The translations under genes were made by a program, and so were the position numbers. A stretch of 8,361 bases of DNA, taken from Pseudolabrys sp. Its GTDB lineage: Bacteria > Pseudomonadota > Alphaproteobacteria > Rhizobiales > Xanthobacteraceae. The DNA is taken from positions 1 through 8,361 of the forward strand of contig JAFAQJ010000069.1 of assembly GCA_019246455.1 (NCBI GenBank), read 5' to 3'. Below the pieces are notes generated by a model. The model was not told the DNA's origin. It ran no database searches and saw nothing but the letters and a program-made list of their open reading frames with translations. Positions 5,565 through 8,361 of the stretch are shown in pieces (position 1 is the first letter of the stretch; every line of letters begins with the position of its first letter).

Positions 5565-7424
5565 TTGGCAACCGTTACATCAGCGTCGCGCACCGGCGCG
5601 TGGCCTCCGCTTGGTTTGCTGCTCAGCTTCACCGACGCCGTGGCGGCGGTGTTGCTGGCGGCGGACCTCATCGTGGTCATTGGCACGGTGTCGGCGCGCT
5701 CGCTGTTCAACGCGCCGGTCGAATGGGCCGACGACGTGGCGCGGGGATTGATGGTCGGCTCGAGCTTCTTCGGCGCTGCTAGCGCGCTGGCGCGCGGCGA
5801 AAATGCCGGTGTGTCGTTCTTCGTCGATCGCGTGCCGTCGAAGGTGCGGCGCGTGATCGACGCGGTTTCCGGGCTGCTGATCGTCATGATTTCCGCTTAC
5901 GTGTCCTGGCACGCGCTGGAAATCGGATATCTGACGACCGGCCAGACCACCGGCTCGGGTCTGCCTCTCGAATGGACGTTCTACCCGATGGGCGTCGGCG
6001 CGGCCTGCATGACCGTGTTCGCGCTCGACCGCTATCTGCGGCGCGGCGCGCTCGACGTGGTGACGGCAATCGCAATCGTCGTCGCGCTTGCGGCGTTGTG
6101 GTGGGTGTGGCGCGCGCTAGCGCCCAGTACCCTGCCGAATTCGCAAGCGTTGATGCTGATCGGATTCGTTTTGTCGCTCGGCGGCGGTCTGGCGATCGGC
6201 TTTGCGTTGGCGCTCGCCGCATTGATCTTCATCTGGGCTGAAGGTGCATTGCCCGGCGTGATCTTCGCGCAGCAGATGGCGCGCGGCATCGATAATTTTG
6301 TGCTGCTCGCGATTCCGTTCTTCATCCTCGTCGGCTACCTGATGGAGGCGAACGGCATGTCAGTGCGTCTCATCGCATTGCTCGAGCGATTGATCGGGCG
6401 CGCGCGAGGTGGGCTCAACGTCGTGATGGTGCTGTCGATGGTCATCTTTTCCGGCATCTCCGGATCGAAGATGGCCGACGTCGCGGCGGTTGGCTCGGTG
6501 CTGGTGCCAGCGGCGCGCCGCTCGCGCCAGGATCCCGGCAATGCAGTCGCGTTACTCGCCGCCTCCGCGGTGATGGCGGAGGCGATCCCGCCATGTCTCA
6601 ATCTCATTATTCTCGGTTTCGTTGCCAATCTGTCGATCGGCGGATTGTTCATGGCCGGACTTGTGCCGGCTGGCGTGATGGCGCTGGCGCTGATCGCCGT
6701 TGCGATCCTGTTCGGCAAGCGCACCGACATCCATGACTCAACCACAGCGCACATCCCGCTACGCCAACTGTGGACCGTCGCGGCTGCCACGCTCGGCCTT
6801 ATCGTGCTGATCTTCGGCGGCTTCAAATCCGGCTTTGCGACTGCGACGGAGATTTCGGCGTTTGCGGCGCTCTATGCTTTGGTCGTCGGCGCCGTTATTT
6901 TCCGCGAACTCGGTTCGCAGGCGGCGTGGAAAAGCTTCGTGCACTCGGCAGTGCGTTCGGGGCTCATCATGTTCATCGTTGCGGGCGCGCAATCACTCGC
7001 CTTCGTGTTAACGCTGCAACAGGTGCCGCACGCGATGGGTGACGCGCTGGTGCACTTGTCGCAAACCAGCGGTACATGGCTCTTCATGATCCTCTCGATC
7101 GCAATCTTGATCGTGATGGGCTCGGTGCTCGAAGGTGCGGCGGCCCTGATCATCTTTGGACCGATGCTGGTGCCGGTCGCGGCGCAGCTTGGCATCGCGC
7201 CGCTGCATTTTGGCGTCGTTCTCGTCGTGGCGATGGGTATTGGCCTGTTCGCCCCGCCACTTGGTCTCGGCCTCTATGGAGCCTGCCTGGTCGGGAACGT
7301 GCCGATCGAAAGTACCGTGAAGCCCATCCTGGCCTATCTTGGCCTGCTCACCGTGGTGCTTTTGATCATCGCTTTCGTGCCCGGAATGACGCTCTGGCTG
7401 CCGCACGCGCTCGGCTACCGTTAA
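5565..7424 (+). CDS. dctQM: Fused TRAP transporter membrane protein, DctQ + DctM
   Basis: This 619-residue inner-membrane protein should use an ion gradient (usually Na+ in the family) to import the ligand delivered by the DctP protein. The DctQ part (about 1-155) has four predicted helices (22-41, 59-76, 99-118, 135-155) and the DctQ signature W54ADDVARGL...GAASALARGENAGV. An extra hydrophobic stretch (163-181) links to DctM, as in other fused QM proteins. The DctM part (about 190-619) shows GSKMADVAAVGS (300-311), IPPC (341-344, where I expect Ser in place of Cys), TEISAFAALYAL (428-439), GSVLEGAAALIIFGPMLVP (519-537) and FAPPLGLGLY (562-571). I chose TTG at 5565 because GAAGG precedes it at 7 bases and the protein then starts just before the first helix. 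The frame is open back to 5427, but that extension lies inside dctP and encodes an unrelated polar stretch. There is no frameshift or truncation. The substrate is unknown. Confidence 0.9.
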   Translation: MATVTSASRTGAWPPLGLLLSFTDAVAAVLLAADLIVVIGTVSARSLFNAPVEWADDVARGLMVGSSFFGAASALARGENAGVSFFVDRVPSKVRRVIDAVSGLLIVMISAYVSWHALEIGYLTTGQTTGSGLPLEWTFYPMGVGAACMTVFALDRYLRRGALDVVTAIAIVVALAALWWVWRALAPSTLPNSQALMLIGFVLSLGGGLAIGFALALAALIFIWAEGALPGVIFAQQMARGIDNFVLLAIPFFILVGYLMEANGMSVRLIALLERLIGRARGGLNVVMVLSMVIFSGISGSKMADVAAVGSVLVPAARRSRQDPGNAVALLAASAVMAEAIPPCLNLIILGFVANLSIGGLFMAGLVPAGVMALALIAVAILFGKRTDIHDSTTAHIPLRQLWTVAAATLGLIVLIFGGFKSGFATATEISAFAALYALVVGAVIFRELGSQAAWKSFVHSAVRSGLIMFIVAGAQSLAFVLTLQQVPHAMGDALVHLSQTSGTWLFMILSIAILIVMGSVLEGAAALIIFGPMLVPVAAQLGIAPLHFGVVLVVAMGIGLFAPPLGLGLYGACLVGNVPIESTVKPILAYLGLLTVVLLIIAFVPGMTLWLPHALGYR

Positions 7425-7491
7425 GCATTCGCCGGTGGCGATTTCGCGAAACCCCTGATAAAAGGCGCGCGTCTTTCAAGGGTTACACGCG
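7425..7491. promoter_or_regulatory. dctQM-hisB intergenic region with hairpin and palindrome
   Basis: This 67-base gap holds three signals. First, a 5-bp hairpin TCGCC-GGT-GGCGA (7429-7441) is followed by only three T residues, making it at best a weak terminator for the TRAP genes. Second, a perfect 10-base palindrome TTTCGCGAAA (7442-7451) directly follows. Third, TGATAAAA (7456-7463) could be a -10 box for hisB, though I see no good -35 partner at 16-18 bases. AAGGG (7478-7482), 9 bases before the hisB ATG, is the probable ribosome binding site. Whether hisB has its own promoter here or depends on read-through is not settled. Confidence 0.35.
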
Positions 7492-8085
7492 ATGCGCACG
7501 GCCAATGTGAAGCGCAAAACCAAGGAAACCGACATCGAGGTCGCGGTCGACCTCGATGGCAAGGGCACGTCGACGATTGCGACGGGCATCGGCTTCCTCG
7601 ACCACATGCTCGATCTGCTGGCGCGTCACTCGCGCATCGACATCGCGGTCAAGGCGAAGGGCGACCTGCACATCGACGACCACCACACCGCGGAGGATTC
7701 GGGCATCGCGCTCGGCCAGGCGGTGAGGCAGGCGCTCGGCGACATGAAGGGCATCACGCGCTACGCCGATGTCCACGTTCCGATGGACGAGGCGCTCACC
7801 CGCGTTGCGATCGACATTTCCGGCCGGCCGTTTCTGGTGTTCAAAGCGAGCTTTGGCAGCGGCAAGATCGGAAACTTCGACACCGCGCTGGTGCAGGAGT
7901 GGTTTCAGGCGTTCGCGATGAATGCCGGTATCACCTTGCACGCCGAATGCCTATACGGTTCGAACGATCACCATATCGCCGAGTCGTGTTTCAAGGGTCT
8001 GGCGCGGGCCCTGCGCGCGGCGGTCGCGATCGATCCGCGCACCAAGGACGAAGTGCCGTCCACCAAAGGTTCGCTCGGCGGCTGA
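7492..8085 (+). CDS. hisB: Imidazoleglycerol-phosphate dehydratase
   Basis: The product (197 residues, EC 4.2.1.19) converts D-erythro-imidazoleglycerol phosphate to imidazole-acetol phosphate in cytoplasmic histidine biosynthesis. Full-length monofunctional motifs are present: GFLDHMLD with ARHS (34-47), DDHHTAED (62-69), [13 protein letters not shown] (130-142) and [18 protein letters not shown] (158-175). The two H-H containing motifs bind the paired Mn ions of the active site, and the C-terminal STKGSLGG is typical. The N-terminal phosphatase domain of the bifunctional E. coli enzyme is absent, as expected for alphaproteobacteria. ATG at 7492 follows AAGGG by 9 bases and leaves the usual short N-terminus. 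The gene lies 67 bases after the TRAP genes and 48 bases before a DUF2628 gene; in relatives further his genes (hisH, hisA, hisF, hisE) usually follow, which would be beyond the window. Confidence 0.97.
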   Translation: MRTANVKRKTKETDIEVAVDLDGKGTSTIATGIGFLDHMLDLLARHSRIDIAVKAKGDLHIDDHHTAEDSGIALGQAVRQALGDMKGITRYADVHVPMDEALTRVAIDISGRPFLVFKASFGSGKIGNFDTALVQEWFQAFAMNAGITLHAECLYGSNDHHIAESCFKGLARALRAAVAIDPRTKDEVPSTKGSLGG

Positions 8086-8087
8086 TG

Positions 8088-8103
8088 CGTTCCGCCGGGA
8101 ACG
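8088..8103. repeat. Intergenic inverted repeat after hisB
   Basis: CGTTCC-GCCG-GGAACG forms a perfect 6-bp stem with a 4-base loop, starting 2 bases after the hisB stop. No T-run follows it, so it is not a standard intrinsic terminator. It could stabilise the hisB mRNA end or only weaken read-through into the next gene. Confidence 0.4.
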
Positions 8104-8133
8104 GCGATGAAATCAGCCGCGTTGAGGTTTGAG

Positions 8134-8361
8134 ATGCCCACTTACACCGTGCATGAGCCGCCCCTGAAGGCCGGCGCTACCGGCCCCAATCCGGAGCGCT
8201 TCGTGTTCATTCGCGACGGCTTCTATTTCTGGGCTTTCGTGCTCGGGCCGATCTGGATGCTGGCGCACCGCCTGTGGCTGGCGTTGATCGGCTATCTCGT
8301 GGTCAACACCGCGCTTGGCTTTACTCTCTATTTCTTCCATGCGACGCCGCTGCTGCGCTTT
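8134..8361 (+). CDS. DUF2628 membrane protein, 3' end cut off by the window
   Basis: Seventy-six codons are visible with no stop before the window ends. The N-terminus MPTYTVHEPP, then RFVFIRDGFYFWAFVLGPIWMLAHRLW (about residues 22-48) and a hydrophobic run LALIGYLVVNTALGFTLYFF, match the DUF2628 family of small inner-membrane proteins found next to his genes in Hyphomicrobiales. At least two membrane segments begin in the visible part. Function is unknown; the link to histidine synthesis is positional only. I chose ATG at 8134 because TTGAGG (8122-8127) lies 6 bases before it and MPTYTVHEPP is the family's usual beginning. An in-frame ATG at 8107 would add nine residues (MKSAALRFE) without a better ribosome binding site. 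The gene probably belongs to the hisB transcription unit. Confidence 0.85.
   Translation, partial: MPTYTVHEPPLKAGATGPNPERFVFIRDGFYFWAFVLGPIWMLAHRLWLALIGYLVVNTALGFTLYFFHATPLLRF

Noticed and set aside
6335..6826. 163-residue minus-strand open frame inside dctQM
   Set aside because: It is antisense to conserved DctM motifs, rich in Ser/Thr/Ala/Arg as expected from the reverse of membrane-protein codons, and has no recognisable domain.
7425..7491. Histidine leader peptide or attenuator before hisB
   Set aside because: There is no run of His codons and no competing hairpin set in the short gap.
8107..8133. Upstream ATG adding nine residues to the DUF2628 protein
   Set aside because: It is in frame, but the ATG at 8134 has TTGAGG at good spacing and gives the family's usual N-terminus.
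8113..8340. 75-residue minus-strand open frame at the right end
   Set aside because: It is antisense to the DUF2628 gene, which has a conserved N-terminus and a good ribosome binding site; the minus frame is polar and unrecognisable.
1..8361. CRISPR array, tRNA or rRNA gene, insertion sequence, phage or defence genes
   Set aside because: No regularly spaced repeats, no transposase- or integrase-like protein, and no structural RNA pattern were seen; nearly all bases are accounted for by recognised genes.

Overview
The window is GC-rich, almost fully coding, and reads as chromosome of an alphaproteobacterium, most likely a member of the Hyphomicrobiales (Rhizobiales) near Bradyrhizobium/Rhodopseudomonas. 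The reasons are the gene set and order (Tim44-like protein, MltA, Smr protein, HslU/HslV, HisB, DUF2628 protein), the monofunctional HisB, and the HslV propeptide ending in WHG before the catalytic threonine. This assignment comes from recalled family features and gene order, not from a database search.

Left part (1-2521, plus strand): three tightly packed genes. They are the 3' end of a Tim44-like membrane/periplasmic protein gene, an MltA-type lytic transglycosylase 4 bases later, and a Smr-domain protein gene whose start overlaps the mltA stop (ATGA). The spacing suggests one cotranscribed envelope/housekeeping group. The Smr gene runs tail-to-tail into hslU with an 11-base overlap of coding ends.

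Middle part (2511-4385, minus strand): hslV followed by hslU, encoding the two halves of the ATP-dependent HslVU (ClpYQ) protease. hslU uses a TTG start. hslV has no visible ribosome binding site and a promoter-like pair of boxes directly before its ATG.

Right part (4386-8361, plus strand): after a 137-base divergent intergenic region comes a two-gene TRAP transporter cassette. It consists of a Tat-type substrate-binding protein (dctP type) and a fused DctQM membrane protein starting at TTG. Next are hisB for histidine biosynthesis and the 5' end of a DUF2628 membrane protein gene. In relatives hslV and hisB usually sit close together, so the TRAP cassette looks like an accessory insertion into an otherwise conserved core block.

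There is no RNA gene, insertion sequence, CRISPR array, attachment site or phage gene that I can support, and no non-coding stretch over 300 bases. I found no convincing undescribed system. The points worth a second look are the placement of the TRAP cassette, the possibly leaderless hslV, the coding overlap at the convergent gene pair, a shortened loop in the Smr domain, and small symmetric sites in the two intergenic regions flanking the TRAP genes.
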